Shown here: piece by piece, positions 8,792 through 17,098 of the stretch
Layout of the letters: the number at the start of each line of letters is the position of its first letter
Position numbering within the stretch: the first letter of the stretch is position 1
Assembly: GCA_029907475.1 (NCBI GenBank)
Contig: JARYLU010000022.1
Span: 1-45,505, forward strand
From: Bacillota bacterium
GTDB taxonomy: Bacteria; Bacillota; DSM-12270; Thermacetogeniales; Thermacetogeniaceae
Reading direction: 5' to 3'
DNA: 45,505 bases
The notes under the pieces: generated by a model
Seen by the model: only the letters and a program-made list of their open reading frames with translations
What the model was told of the DNA's origin: nothing
Databases searched by the model: none
Made by a program: the position numbers and the translations under genes

Positions 8792-10825
8792 CTACTTCCC
8801 GCCCAGGACGTCGACGAGGCGGAGCACCATTGTGGCGGCCTCCGCGCGCGTGACCCGCTTCTCGGCCCGGAAGGTGTTGTCGGGATAGCCGGTGACGATG
8901 CCCTTCGCCACCGCCACCCCGATCCCTGCCCGTGCCCAGACCGGAATCCTGGCAGTATCGCCAAACTTAAGCTCTGCCGGAGCGACCGTCCCGAGCTCCT
9001 TCTCGAGAATCCGCGCCACCAGGACGGACAGCTCGGCCCTGGTGACGGAGCGCCCGGCCTCAAAGGTCGCCGTGCCGTCCGGCTGCGGGTAGCCCTTCAC
9101 CAGACCCTCCTTTACCGCTGCCGCCACCGCGCCCCTCGCCCAGGGGGGGATGGCGGTGTTGTCCTTGAACTCGAGCTCCTGCTCGCTGCCCGGCGTGAGC
9201 TTCAGAGCGCGCACCAGAATCGCCGCGACCTCGGCGCGCGTTACTTCTCTCTCAGGACCGAAGGTACCGTCCGGATAGCCGGAGATGACGCCCATTCCCG
9301 CCAGTTTCCCAACAGCTTCTGCCGCCCAGTGGCCCTGCATGTCCTTGAAGGTGACAACCGGCGTGGGAGTTGGGGGCGGCGGCACCTCCTTGGCCACGGC
9401 GAACACCGCAAACAGCGTGTGGTGGTCAACCGTCACCGTCACGATTCCCTTCTCCAGATCCACGGTGCCTCCGAGGCGCACCCACTTGCCGGCCTTCTCG
9501 TCGTAGTAGAAGGCGGCCGGCTCCTGGTCCTCGCCCAGCTTGCCCTTGTCGAAGTAGAGGGTGATGGTGATCTTCCCGGTCAGGGTGCCGTCCTTGAGGG
9601 TGACGTCCACGACCCTGCTCAGAAGCGGCATCCCCGCGCCGGAGGCCTTTTCGTCGCCCAGGACCTCAACCTTGATGGCGGCGTTCGCCCCGGTCACGGC
9701 GCCCGCCGGCAGTTCGACCTTTACCCTGCCGGAAATCTCGGCCACGGTGGTCGTTCCAGCCTGCACGAGCTTCTCGATCTTATCGGCAGGTGGCGTTATA
9801 GGACCACCGCCGCCTCCGCCGCCTCCGCCTCCGCCACCACCGCTGCCGGGCGCAGCATCAGTAGTTACGCTTACCTCGTTCGACCAGCCGGACCCATTCC
9901 CCGCTACGTCAACGGCCTTAACGCGGAAGACATAGGTCGTAGAAGGGGCGAGGCCCGACTTTGTGAACGAGTTGGTAGTAACCTCGCCAGCCACCTGAAA
10001 CTGGCCGCCGCTTTGCTTCATCTCCACCACGTATTTGGCAACGCCCCCACTGTCGGCAGAGGCGTCCCATGCCAGGCGGGCGCTCGACGAGGTCTTTGCC
10101 GTTACCTGCAGGTTGGCCGGAGCCGTGGGCGGCACAGTGTCAAGCAGGATGTTGGCCTGGGCAGTGGCCGTGTTTCCCGCACTGTCTTTAATCTGCACGT
10201 ACACGGTCTTTTGACCATCACCAGGAGATAGCGTCCAGCTTTTGGTCGACGCGTAAGGCTCCCCATCGCTCCATGACTGACCGTCGTTGGAGAAGCGCAC
10301 CGTTAACTGCGCTTGCGGCGTCTGGTCGTCGCTCGCCTCCAACCGGAGGGTCACTGATGTGCTGTTGGTCGCCGCCGCACCGTTGTTGATTGTAAAGCTT
10401 TCGATGACGGGCGGCGTGGTATCCTGCGGCACCTCGCTCACGGTGAGATCGAGCCTCGTTTTCTCTCCCGGCGTGAACTTCGCCGTCTCGTTGGCCTTGA
10501 CGCCGTTGACGTAAAACTCAATAGTCTTCCCTGCATCTTCACTCGTCCCCTGCACGACGAGCCTCTCGTCGAACCCTCCGGGGCCGCCGTACTGCCCGTT
10601 GACGATAGCGATGCTGTCCTGCTTCACGCCGTTCATCCAGGCCTCAACGGTGCCGGAAAGAATCAGGTTGCCGCTTGCGTCCTTCACGCTGCCCCAAAAG
10701 CTCTGCGGCAGGACAGGCGCGGGGGGCGTGCCCTGCGCGAGGGCCAGCCCCCCAGCCACAACTGCCGAGAGCAGGGCAGCGACCGCCAGGATGCTCAGAA
10801 TTTTCAGATAGCGCTGCCTCTGCAT
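8792..10825 (-). CDS. Secreted SLH-domain surface protein with FN3 domain
   Basis: 677 residues. Signal peptide 1-30 (cleavage near LALA/QG); beta-rich region 35-230; fibronectin type III domain about 233-322; a run of 13 glycines at 329-341; a ZU5/autoproteolytic-like beta domain about 345-478; a proline-threonine linker; and three S-layer homology repeats at about 493-536, 553-600 and 618-665. SLH triplets bind pyruvylated secondary cell-wall polymer, so the protein should be anchored to the wall by its C-terminus. The Shine-Dalgarno GGGAGGT is well placed. It starts 15 nt after the large surface protein gene and is clearly in its operon. Confidence 0.93.
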   Translation of the reverse strand: MQRQRYLKILSILAVAALLSAVVAGGLALAQGTPPAPVLPQSFWGSVKDASGNLILSGTVEAWMNGVKQDSIAIVNGQYGGPGGFDERLVVQGTSEDAGKTIEFYVNGVKANETAKFTPGEKTRLDLTVSEVPQDTTPPVIESFTINNGAAATNSTSVTLRLEASDDQTPQAQLTVRFSNDGQSWSDGEPYASTKSWTLSPGDGQKTVYVQIKDSAGNTATAQANILLDTVPPTAPANLQVTAKTSSSARLAWDASADSGGVAKYVVEMKQSGGQFQVAGEVTTNSFTKSGLAPSTTYVFRVKAVDVAGNGSGWSNEVSVTTDAAPGSGGGGGGGGGGGGGPITPPADKIEKLVQAGTTTVAEISGRVKVELPAGAVTGANAAIKVEVLGDEKASGAGMPLLSRVVDVTLKDGTLTGKITITLYFDKGKLGEDQEPAAFYYDEKAGKWVRLGGTVDLEKGIVTVTVDHHTLFAVFAVAKEVPPPPTPTPVVTFKDMQGHWAAEAVGKLAGMGVISGYPDGTFGPEREVTRAEVAAILVRALKLTPGSEQELEFKDNTAIPPWARGAVAAAVKEGLVKGYPQPDGTATFEAGRSVTRAELSVLVARILEKELGTVAPAELKFGDTARIPVWARAGIGVAVAKGIVTGYPDNTFRAEKRVTRAEAATMVLRLVDVLGGK

Positions 10826-10840
10826 CCTTCGTCTACCTCC

Positions 10841-13800
10841 CTACTGCACTGGCGGCATGGCCAGACCGGCCAGCGTGTCGGCCTGGCGCATGTAGACCCA
10901 GTAGCCGCGGAAGTCCATCATCACATAGTTCTCAGGATTCGGTGTCTGCGGCGTGTAGACCCAGGCAGGCTGGTTGCACCCGGCCGGGCTGATCACCACT
11001 GCGTAGCTGCCGCTGATACTGGAGAGGGCCTCGTTAGCGCCCATCCCCTGGTCCGCCGGGTTGCCGACCAGGTTCCAGCCGGCAGGCAGGCCACGCATCG
11101 GCGGTGTCCCGAGTCCCGGCTGCGCGCACGAGACCGCCCGAGTCTGACCCTTGACCTTCACGTAGAGCGCCTCCAGCGGCCGGAGCTTCATGCTCTCGGG
11201 ATTCGCCGGGGTCACCTGGTACCACTGGCCGTCCTTGTAGCCCCAGGCCTGCTCGACGTACTCCGGATTCTCCAGGCTCTCGTCTATGGTGTCCCTCCCA
11301 TCAGCCAGCGCCCACGGCGTGGAAATAATGTTCCAGCCGCGGAACAGGGGCGTGACAAGGTCCGGGCCCCTGCCGATGAAGATGGTCGCTTCAGCCGTCA
11401 GGTCGAGGTCGGCGATCTCGGCGGTGAGCTCAACCCCGGTGCCCAGCGGGTCGTCGCTCTCGAGGTAGACGGTGACTTCGTCGTTATATGCGGGGATGAT
11501 TGCCTGAGTGATCGGCTCAGCTGCTTGGTCGTCAGCGTAGAAGGCGCTGTTTGGTGTGCTGGTGGCAAGATCCACCGTCAGGGCGCGGCAGGAGGCCCAG
11601 AGGTTGGTGAGCCTGACCGTCACCGGCACGCGGGTGTCGGGAAGCGCCGCAGCCGGAGCATCGATCACGAGGGACGGCTCCTCAAAGACGACCTGCTTCG
11701 AGACGGCTTCGAAGCCGCCCGCGGAGGCCGTCACGGTGTAGGTGCCCGGCGCGGTGACGACGAACCAATAATCGGTGTAGGCCCACATATCATTCTCGAA
11801 GAAAGCACAGTCAGGCACCAGGAAGGCCGACGGCGAATCGTCCTTTAGCGAGATTAACAGAGAAGTATTCTGCGGCACGGGGTTGCCGTACTGGTCCACG
11901 ACGACGACAATTATCGTAGCGAAGCCGATCAGGTCAGTGGCGTCGATCTGCGAACCGACCTGGGTGAAGACCTCGTCTGGCACTGCCTCCACGTCCTGGT
12001 GCACACCGTCGAGGGTGATGGCCGTAGCCTCGGCCGGGTCGACGATTGCCTGACCGATGAACCCGAACACGCCCTCGGAGCGGAAGGCGACCGTGTAGCT
12101 GTAATCGGCCGGATTCAGTCCAAATGCTGAAAGCTTGCCATCTTCAAAGGCCTTCTTCGTCCAACTCCCGGTGTCAACGTAGTAGATGGTGGCGCTCACC
12201 GAACCCGCCGGAATGGTCACCTGGGTGATCGGGTTCTGGTTCGTCGCGGTAAGATAGAACGCGCCGGTCGGGCTGTTCGTTTCCAGGTAGACCACGCGGC
12301 CGTTCTGCCCTGCTGGCACCGGGTTCGAAAAGACATCGCGGACGGTGATGGTGACCTCGCCCCGCCCGCCGACGGTGAAGGTCGGGAGATCAACGTCGAG
12401 CCGGAGTTCTGCTCCGGTGCCCACATTAATGGTGGCCCCGGCGGTAACGGTATCACCAAGCAAGACACCCGTGCTCGTCACCCGCGGCGCGGCGAAAGTG
12501 AGGGTGTGCGCGCCCACTGCGTCGGGAGCGGGCACGTAGTAGACCTTGATGCTGCTCTGGCCCTGGGGGACGGTGACTTCATTGATGTCGCTACCGTTTG
12601 CGGGTCTGTCGTAGAAGGTACCGTCACTGTCCGTATCCAGGTCAATAGTCACGCCGCCCTGCGGGGCCGCGAAGTTGTTGCCGAACTGGTCCTTGAGGGT
12701 GATGGCGATCTCGCTGGCGATGCCCACCTCGCCGGTCTGGGGCGCGGTGATGTCAAGCGCGGTCAGGACCGTCACGCCCACGGCCACGGTTATCTGGTCC
12801 TGCGTAAGTCCAGCGGCGCTAGCCGTGACGGTGTAGAGGTTAGCCTGTGTGCTGCGGAAGCGGAACTGAGCGCTGCTCTGGCCCTGCGGAACGGTAAGCT
12901 GGTTGTTCTGGAGGGGATTGCCCTGCGCGTCGCTGAACTCCGCGCCCTGGGCGGGGTTAGCGGCAAGGGTCACGGTGACACCGCCTGCTCCCGCAGGAGC
13001 CACGTTGCCGAAATCATCCCTCAGGGTGATGGTGTAGGTCCCCCAGGTGTTGGTGGCGAGGTAGCTCGGTCCGGCAAGCTCGAGTGCCGCGGGCTCACCA
13101 GGCAGGACCTCGAAGGTAACGGAGCCGGACTCCAGCCCGGAAGCAGTGGCGGTGATGGTGATGTCGCCCGCGGTCATGGGGGTCCAGGTTACCTGCTCAG
13201 ACTCACTGGCATTCTGCGGAATTGTTGCCTCAGCAGTCTCCTGCTCGCCTTCAAAGTTCGCCTGCGGGTCGTTGTCGCTGAGGGTTACGGTGATGCCCTC
13301 CGCCGCAACGGCGCCCAGGTTGCCGTGCTGGTCCGCGAGCACAACCACCAGACTCTGGGGAGTGCCCGCCGTCACCTGGGTGCCGTCGGCAATGGGGGTG
13401 CCGCTCTCATCGGCTATCACCAGGCTGGCGGGGGCAGCAGGAACGATCGTCACTGTCCCTGTCTGACCGGTATCGCCCGTGTGCGAGGTGCGGACGGTGA
13501 TGTTGTAGTCACCAGCAGTGGTGGGGTTGACGACGCCGGAGATGGTGACGGTCACGGTAGAGTTCTCCGGAATCCCCGCTCCCGTGTAGAAGAGTTGGAA
13601 GACGCGCGGAGTGGGGTGGTTTACCTCAAAGTCGGGCGTGACCTCCCACGCGTCGGGGTACACGGCGTACACCACGCTCGTCACCTGCGCGTCCTGCGGG
13701 TTGAAGCCCGCCGGGAAGGTGATGGTCACGCTGTCGCCGGTAGCCAACCCGTCACTCTCAAACCCAAAAGCCACTTCGTACTCCGCCGTTGCGCCCGCGG

Positions 13801-13936
13801 CCGTGTCGTCCGCCACCACGGTTACGTTGCCCACGTGCGCCAGCGCAGGTACCGCCGGCAAAAGCGCCACGAGCAAAGCAAGAAGAGCAATGATAGAAAT
13901 TACCTTACGCCTGGCTTTCTTGGAAGAAATAGCCAT
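10841..13936 (-). CDS. Large secreted S-layer-type protein with repeated Ig-like domains
   Basis: 1031 residues with a signal peptide (about 1-33, cleavage near ALA/H). The body consists of about six repeated Ig-like (Big_1/invasin-type) modules, recognisable by the recurring strand L-x-D-x-[FHY]-G-N and the V-[TVI]-x-L-x-[TDS] turn (DQHGN, DDFGN, DQFGN, DVFSN, DQYGN). The C-terminal domain has paired GWN[IL][IV]S/GNP motifs and four cysteines. It carries no SLH repeats. First gene of a two-gene operon with the SLH protein, so it may be the main lattice protein or be retained by its partner. Composition is rich in T, V, A and poor in K and C, as in S-layer proteins. Expression is probably controlled by the leader at 14080-14150. 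Confidence 0.88.
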   Translation of the reverse strand: MAISSKKARRKVISIIALLALLVALLPAVPALAHVGNVTVVADDTAAGATAEYEVAFGFESDGLATGDSVTITFPAGFNPQDAQVTSVVYAVYPDAWEVTPDFEVNHPTPRVFQLFYTGAGIPENSTVTVTISGVVNPTTAGDYNITVRTSHTGDTGQTGTVTIVPAAPASLVIADESGTPIADGTQVTAGTPQSLVVVLADQHGNLGAVAAEGITVTLSDNDPQANFEGEQETAEATIPQNASESEQVTWTPMTAGDITITATASGLESGSVTFEVLPGEPAALELAGPSYLATNTWGTYTITLRDDFGNVAPAGAGGVTVTLAANPAQGAEFSDAQGNPLQNNQLTVPQGQSSAQFRFRSTQANLYTVTASAAGLTQDQITVAVGVTVLTALDITAPQTGEVGIASEIAITLKDQFGNNFAAPQGGVTIDLDTDSDGTFYDRPANGSDINEVTVPQGQSSIKVYYVPAPDAVGAHTLTFAAPRVTSTGVLLGDTVTAGATINVGTGAELRLDVDLPTFTVGGRGEVTITVRDVFSNPVPAGQNGRVVYLETNSPTGAFYLTATNQNPITQVTIPAGSVSATIYYVDTGSWTKKAFEDGKLSAFGLNPADYSYTVAFRSEGVFGFIGQAIVDPAEATAITLDGVHQDVEAVPDEVFTQVGSQIDATDLIGFATIIVVVVDQYGNPVPQNTSLLISLKDDSPSAFLVPDCAFFENDMWAYTDYWFVVTAPGTYTVTASAGGFEAVSKQVVFEEPSLVIDAPAAALPDTRVPVTVRLTNLWASCRALTVDLATSTPNSAFYADDQAAEPITQAIIPAYNDEVTVYLESDDPLGTGVELTAEIADLDLTAEATIFIGRGPDLVTPLFRGWNIISTPWALADGRDTIDESLENPEYVEQAWGYKDGQWYQVTPANPESMKLRPLEALYVKVKGQTRAVSCAQPGLGTPPMRGLPAGWNLVGNPADQGMGANEALSSISGSYAVVISPAGCNQPAWVYTPQTPNPENYVMMDFRGYWVYMRQADTLAGLAMPPVQ

Positions 13937-14079
13937 AGACAGGTTTCACCTCTCCTTTCCTTAATAAAATTTCACAATTGGGTGTTCACGGAAAGCTTTC
14001 AAGCACTGGGTTTCGAAAAACCACCTCCTCGCTGCGGCTTTTTAAAGAGCGAGTACCACCTCCCGGAGCGAAAAATGCG

Positions 14080-14150
14080 AAAAAAGCAAGAAGAGGAGGC
14101 CAAAAAAGACCTCCTCTTCAATTGCCTCTCAAGGGCTTTTGTTGAGTTGC
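14080..14150 (-). promoter_or_regulatory. Leader element 1 with terminator, ahead of the S-layer operon
   Basis: On the minus strand a conserved block (AAAGCCCTTGAGAGGCAATT) is followed by a 10-bp terminator stem (14110-14119 with 14090-14099) and TTGCTTTTTT. The same block-plus-stem occurs in elements 2 and 3. It lies between com-like gene 1 (stop at 14171) and the S-layer gene (start at 13936). It could be a plain terminator or a leader attenuator; conservation of the block upstream of the stem suggests more than a terminator. Confidence 0.6.
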
Positions 14151-14170
14151 AGGAACCTGCAGCCGGCAGA

Positions 14171-14374
14171 CTAGCAGAAATGAACCCCTTTTATCCCGGC
14201 CGTCTCGATCCTCACCAGCCTCTTGCACTTGGAGCACTTGATCTCGATCACGTCCCCCGCCACGACGCAGATGAGGCGGTTGCAGACGCATCTCAGCTCT
14301 CCTTGGGGCACCTCGCCCCTTTCCGGGGCGCAGGCAAGGCCCGCTTTCAGGCCCCCCAAATCTCTCTCTCGCAT
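14171..14374 (-). CDS. Com-like zinc-finger small protein, copy 1
   Basis: 67 residues from the ATG at 14374, which has AAAGAGGT 7 nt upstream; a longer frame to 14452 would run through the terminator of element 2 and is rejected. The core LRCVCNRLICVVAGDVIEIK and then CSKCKRL matches the zinc-finger core of phage Mu Com (RCxxCNKLL...IEIRCPRCKR). Mu Com is an RNA-binding translational activator of mom. About 60 percent identical by eye to copy 2 (14743-14916). Tucked between two leader elements upstream of the S-layer operon. Function here is unknown; RNA or DNA binding is inferred from the family only. Confidence 0.75.
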   Translation of the reverse strand: MRERDLGGLKAGLACAPERGEVPQGELRCVCNRLICVVAGDVIEIKCSKCKRLVRIETAGIKGVHFC

Positions 14375-14442
14375 ACCTGAGACCTCTTTCCGGCAGCAAA
14401 ATCCCCCAGCGCGGCAAAATTCGACAAGTGAGACACAGGACG

Positions 14443-14512
14443 CTAAAAACAAAACGAAGAGGAGTGCTTTTGAGTCTCCTCTTCGATTGCCTCTTAAGGG
14501 CTTTCGTGGAGT
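14443..14512 (-). promoter_or_regulatory. Leader element 2 with terminator, ahead of com-like gene 1
   Basis: Conserved block GAAAGCCCTTAAGAGGCAAT, then a perfect 10-bp stem (14476-14485 with 14455-14464) and TTTTGTTTTT, on the minus strand. It ends about 70 nt before the start of com-like gene 1 and about 230 nt after the stop of copy 2, a position that fits a leader attenuator better than the terminator of the preceding gene. Confidence 0.6.
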
Positions 14513-14742
14513 GGTCCTCGCCGGGCGGCTCCGCTCTGCTGCCTGCCGCTCCGGGCCGGACGCTCCTCCGGCGGCCGCACTGGCCCTGGTTCTAAACTAA
14601 TATATACGCCAACTTTCCCATTTTTCCTCCCTGATTCCGCAAAGTTTTTTGTGTAATGATTCTTCGAATTCTGTCGAAGCCGCGCCGGCACCTTCTCCAT
14701 TCAGCTGGGAAATTTAAAGATATTCAGATTTATCATACAAAA

Positions 14743-14916
14743 TTAGAGGTACTCGATTTGCTTAATGCTGGAAACGGAAATTTTTATTAATCTTTTGCAC
14801 TTCGGGCATTTGATCTCGATCGCCCCGTCCTGAACCTTACAAATTAAACGGTTACAGATGCATCTCAACTCTCCCTGCAACTCGCTGTTCTTTTCCGCTG
14901 CACTTATTATACTCAT
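14743..14916 (-). CDS. Com-like zinc-finger small protein, copy 2
   Basis: 57 residues from the ATG at 14916, with AGGAG 13 nt upstream, rather distant. The frame is open further upstream to 15051 but that extension lacks family resemblance. The core LRCICNRLIC and IEIKCPKCKRLIKI gives a Com-type zinc finger. It shares the QGELRC[IV]CNRLIC stretch with copy 1, so the two arose by duplication, probably together with their leader elements. Confidence 0.75.
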   Translation of the reverse strand: MSIISAAEKNSELQGELRCICNRLICKVQDGAIEIKCPKCKRLIKISVSSIKQIEYL

Positions 14917-15141
14917 TTTCGAACTCAAACTCCTTTTTAGGCTTCCTGGACTCTTCCCTTCCCCTCCTATAAGATAACGAACCCTCTTTTTGACAAGAAA
15001 TTTTCTGAGTTGTATTCTGCCAATTCCATTATAAACCAGGGACCCCGACATATACGGTCGGTTAAATCCAAAAAACTAAAAATTTAATATGCTTGAAACT
15101 AAGAAACCACCACCTCCTTTCCGGCAACAATCTCAACTTCG

Positions 15142-15240
15142 TAAAAAACAAAAGAGGAGTCAGAAGTATAAACGTACTTCTGATCTCCTCTTCGGTGGCC
15201 TCTCGGGCTTCCGTTCTTCTGCGGCCTCTGGGGCTTCCGT
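15142..15240 (-). promoter_or_regulatory. Leader element 3 with terminator, ahead of com-like gene 2
   Basis: On the minus strand two tandem copies of a block (AACGGAAGCCC..AGAGGCC) precede a long stem (15175-15192 with 15152-15168, one mismatch) and TTTGTTTTTTAC. No gene lies upstream on this strand; the next gene is divergent. The terminator therefore sits in a leader and cannot be ending an upstream gene, the best evidence that the elements are regulatory. Another inverted repeat (CCGGAGA/TCTCCGG, 15306-15341) lies further upstream. Confidence 0.6.
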
Positions 15241-15573
15241 TGAGTTTGGTTCAGTATGGGTAGCGAAAAGAAATAAAATAAAAGAAATAAAAAAGATATG
15301 TTTCATCCGGAGACGCGAGAGTAGACGCTGGATTTCTCCGGGAAGGGATTTGGGCTTTATATTATTATACATTATGGAGTATTCGCTAAAGTTCCGGCAA
15401 TTCCTGCCCCAAAATTGACGTGTACTATATAAATTAATGTCGAATAGTGTCGTTAGATCCTGATTTCGCCCCTAGCAGGAAACAGGAGGCCTGCAGGAGA
15501 AATAAAAGAGTGGTTTGTAATTTAAAAATCGTCTTAAATGGGCGGCTTAAAAGTGTTCCGGGGAGGCAGGGAA

Positions 15574-16833
15574 ATGACGGCACCGGATACGCACAGAGAA
15601 GGAAACAGAGAAAATCGGGACAGAAAAAGACCGGAGGGGGAAAGCCGGAGGTGCGAAACCCGCAGCCCGGGGAAGCTGGAAAACCAGGAGATTATCTGCA
15701 TTTCTTCAGTGGATTGGGACCCCATCTGGACGCGGAAGCAGCAGGTGATGTCCCGCCTGCCTAAATCAAACCGGATTCTCTACGTGGAGCCGCCGATTTC
15801 CCTCCTTTCGCCTTTCAAGGACCCGGCCTGCTGGAAGAAGTGGAGAACCTGGCGAGAGGGCTTGCGCCGGTGGAGCGAGAACATCTACCTTTACTCTCCC
15901 CCTGTGGTCCTCCCCTTTGGGAACATTTACCGTCCCGTGAACTGGCTGAACCAGGCCTGGCTCGCCCCGGCCCTGCGCGCCGCAGCCCGTGCCCTCGGGT
16001 TCAAGCGCCCCATTCTCTGGACATACCTCCCCAATACCGCGGACCTTGTGGGAAAGCTGGGAGAAAAGCTGGTGGTTTACGACTGTGTGGACGAGCACGC
16101 CGCCTATACCGGGTTTCGCCCGGAGACGGTCAACACCCTGGAGCAAAAGCTCCTGAAGCTCGCCGACATTGTTTTCGTGACGGCAAGGGGCCTTTACGAG
16201 GCAAAAAAACCTTACTGCCGGGAAATCCACCTGATCCCCAACGCCGCCGATGTCGCCCATTTCAGGCGCGCCCTTGACCCGGAAACACCCCTGGCCCCGG
16301 AATTAAAGGGGCTCCCCCGCCCTGTTATCGGTTTCGTAGGCGTAATCCAGGACTGGATCGACCTTGACCTGATTGCCGAACTTGCCCGGAGGCGGCCCGC
16401 CTGGTCATTTGCTCTGGTGGGGCCCGCAGGGCCGGGGGTAAACCTGAGTTCCCTCCAGGGCATGGCTAACGTCCACCTCCTGGGGAGGCGGGAGAAAGAG
16501 GTCCTCCCCAGCTACTTTAAAGGTTTCGACCTCTGCCTGAACCCTTTTCGCCTGAACAAACTGACGGCAACGGTCAGCCCGCTCAAATTCTACGAGTACC
16601 TGGCCTCAGGAAAACCGGTGGTTTCCGTTCCCCTACCGGAGGTGGAACCCTTTTCCGGCGCGGTGGAGATCGCCCGGACGCCGGACGAATTCCTGCAAAA
16701 AATCGAAAAAGCACTCACCTCGGAAGCGCCGGAGCAGCAGGCGGCCCGCCTGAATCTTGCCGCCGCAAACTCCTGGGAGCAGCGGGTGGCAGAAATAATG
16801 GCGAAAATCGCCACCCACCTCAAAGAAAATTGA
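15574..16833 (+). CDS. Glycosyltransferase, GT4-like (TuaH-related)
   Basis: About 419 residues from the ATG at 15574, which has GGGGAGG at 7-nt spacing; an in-frame ATG at 15538 lacks one. The fold is GT-B: an N-terminal half with the VVYDCVDEH motif typical of TuaH-like transferases, and a C-terminal half with GFVGVIQDW, then NPFRLNKLT and SPLKFYEYLASGKPVV for nucleotide-sugar binding. It should act at the inner face of the membrane in teichuronic-acid or secondary cell-wall polysaccharide synthesis. The nearby nucleotide-sugar dehydrogenase supports this, as does the SLH protein that needs a wall polymer ligand. The first 45 residues are highly charged and unlike the family. Confidence 0.85.
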   Translation: MTAPDTHREGNRENRDRKRPEGESRRCETRSPGKLENQEIICISSVDWDPIWTRKQQVMSRLPKSNRILYVEPPISLLSPFKDPACWKKWRTWREGLRRWSENIYLYSPPVVLPFGNIYRPVNWLNQAWLAPALRAAARALGFKRPILWTYLPNTADLVGKLGEKLVVYDCVDEHAAYTGFRPETVNTLEQKLLKLADIVFVTARGLYEAKKPYCREIHLIPNAADVAHFRRALDPETPLAPELKGLPRPVIGFVGVIQDWIDLDLIAELARRRPAWSFALVGPAGPGVNLSSLQGMANVHLLGRREKEVLPSYFKGFDLCLNPFRLNKLTATVSPLKFYEYLASGKPVVSVPLPEVEPFSGAVEIARTPDEFLQKIEKALTSEAPEQQAARLNLAAANSWEQRVAEIMAKIATHLKEN

Positions 16834-16835
16834 CC

Positions 16836-17000
16836 TCACCGGCCTATCCAGAGGGTTTCGCCTTCGCCAATTTTCTTGAGCTCCGGATCACCTGTCATCA
16901 ACAAACTTCCAGCGGCCCTGGCGGTGGCCAGGGCAAAAGCATCCCCGTAAGGATCAAGAAACAAAAAACAGGCTGCTTTGGAAGGAACTCCAGGGGCATC
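16836..17000 (-). pseudogene. C-terminal remnant of a PIN-domain (VapC-type) protein
   Basis: The minus strand reads about 55 codons ending at a TGA at 16836-16838, with DAFALATARAAG and LLMTGDPELKKIG, the third and fourth acidic motifs of PIN-domain ribonucleases. An in-frame stop lies just upstream, and neither the N-terminal half nor an antitoxin gene is present. A dead toxin fragment left between two polysaccharide genes. Confidence 0.7.
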
Positions 17001-17098
17001 TGAAGAAATTATGGAGTTGAAGAATTACCGGCAGGAACAGCAGAGGTCACGGCTCGCTGCCAGCTATTCAGAAAGTAAGGAAGAAAGGAAGGAAGCTT

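Noticed and set aside
9807-9842. GGC/GGA repeat in the SLH gene as a phase-variation tract
   Set aside because: The unit is a multiple of three, so changes would alter linker length but not switch the frame.
12506-14380. Long plus-strand open frame (624 codons) opposite the S-layer gene
   Set aside because: It is antisense to a clear secreted repeat protein with signal peptide and Ig-like modules; the open frame is a by-product of its GC-rich, stop-poor codon use.
14375-14452. N-terminal extension of com-like gene 1
   Set aside because: The extension runs through the terminator of leader 2 and lacks a Shine-Dalgarno; the ATG at 14374 has one.
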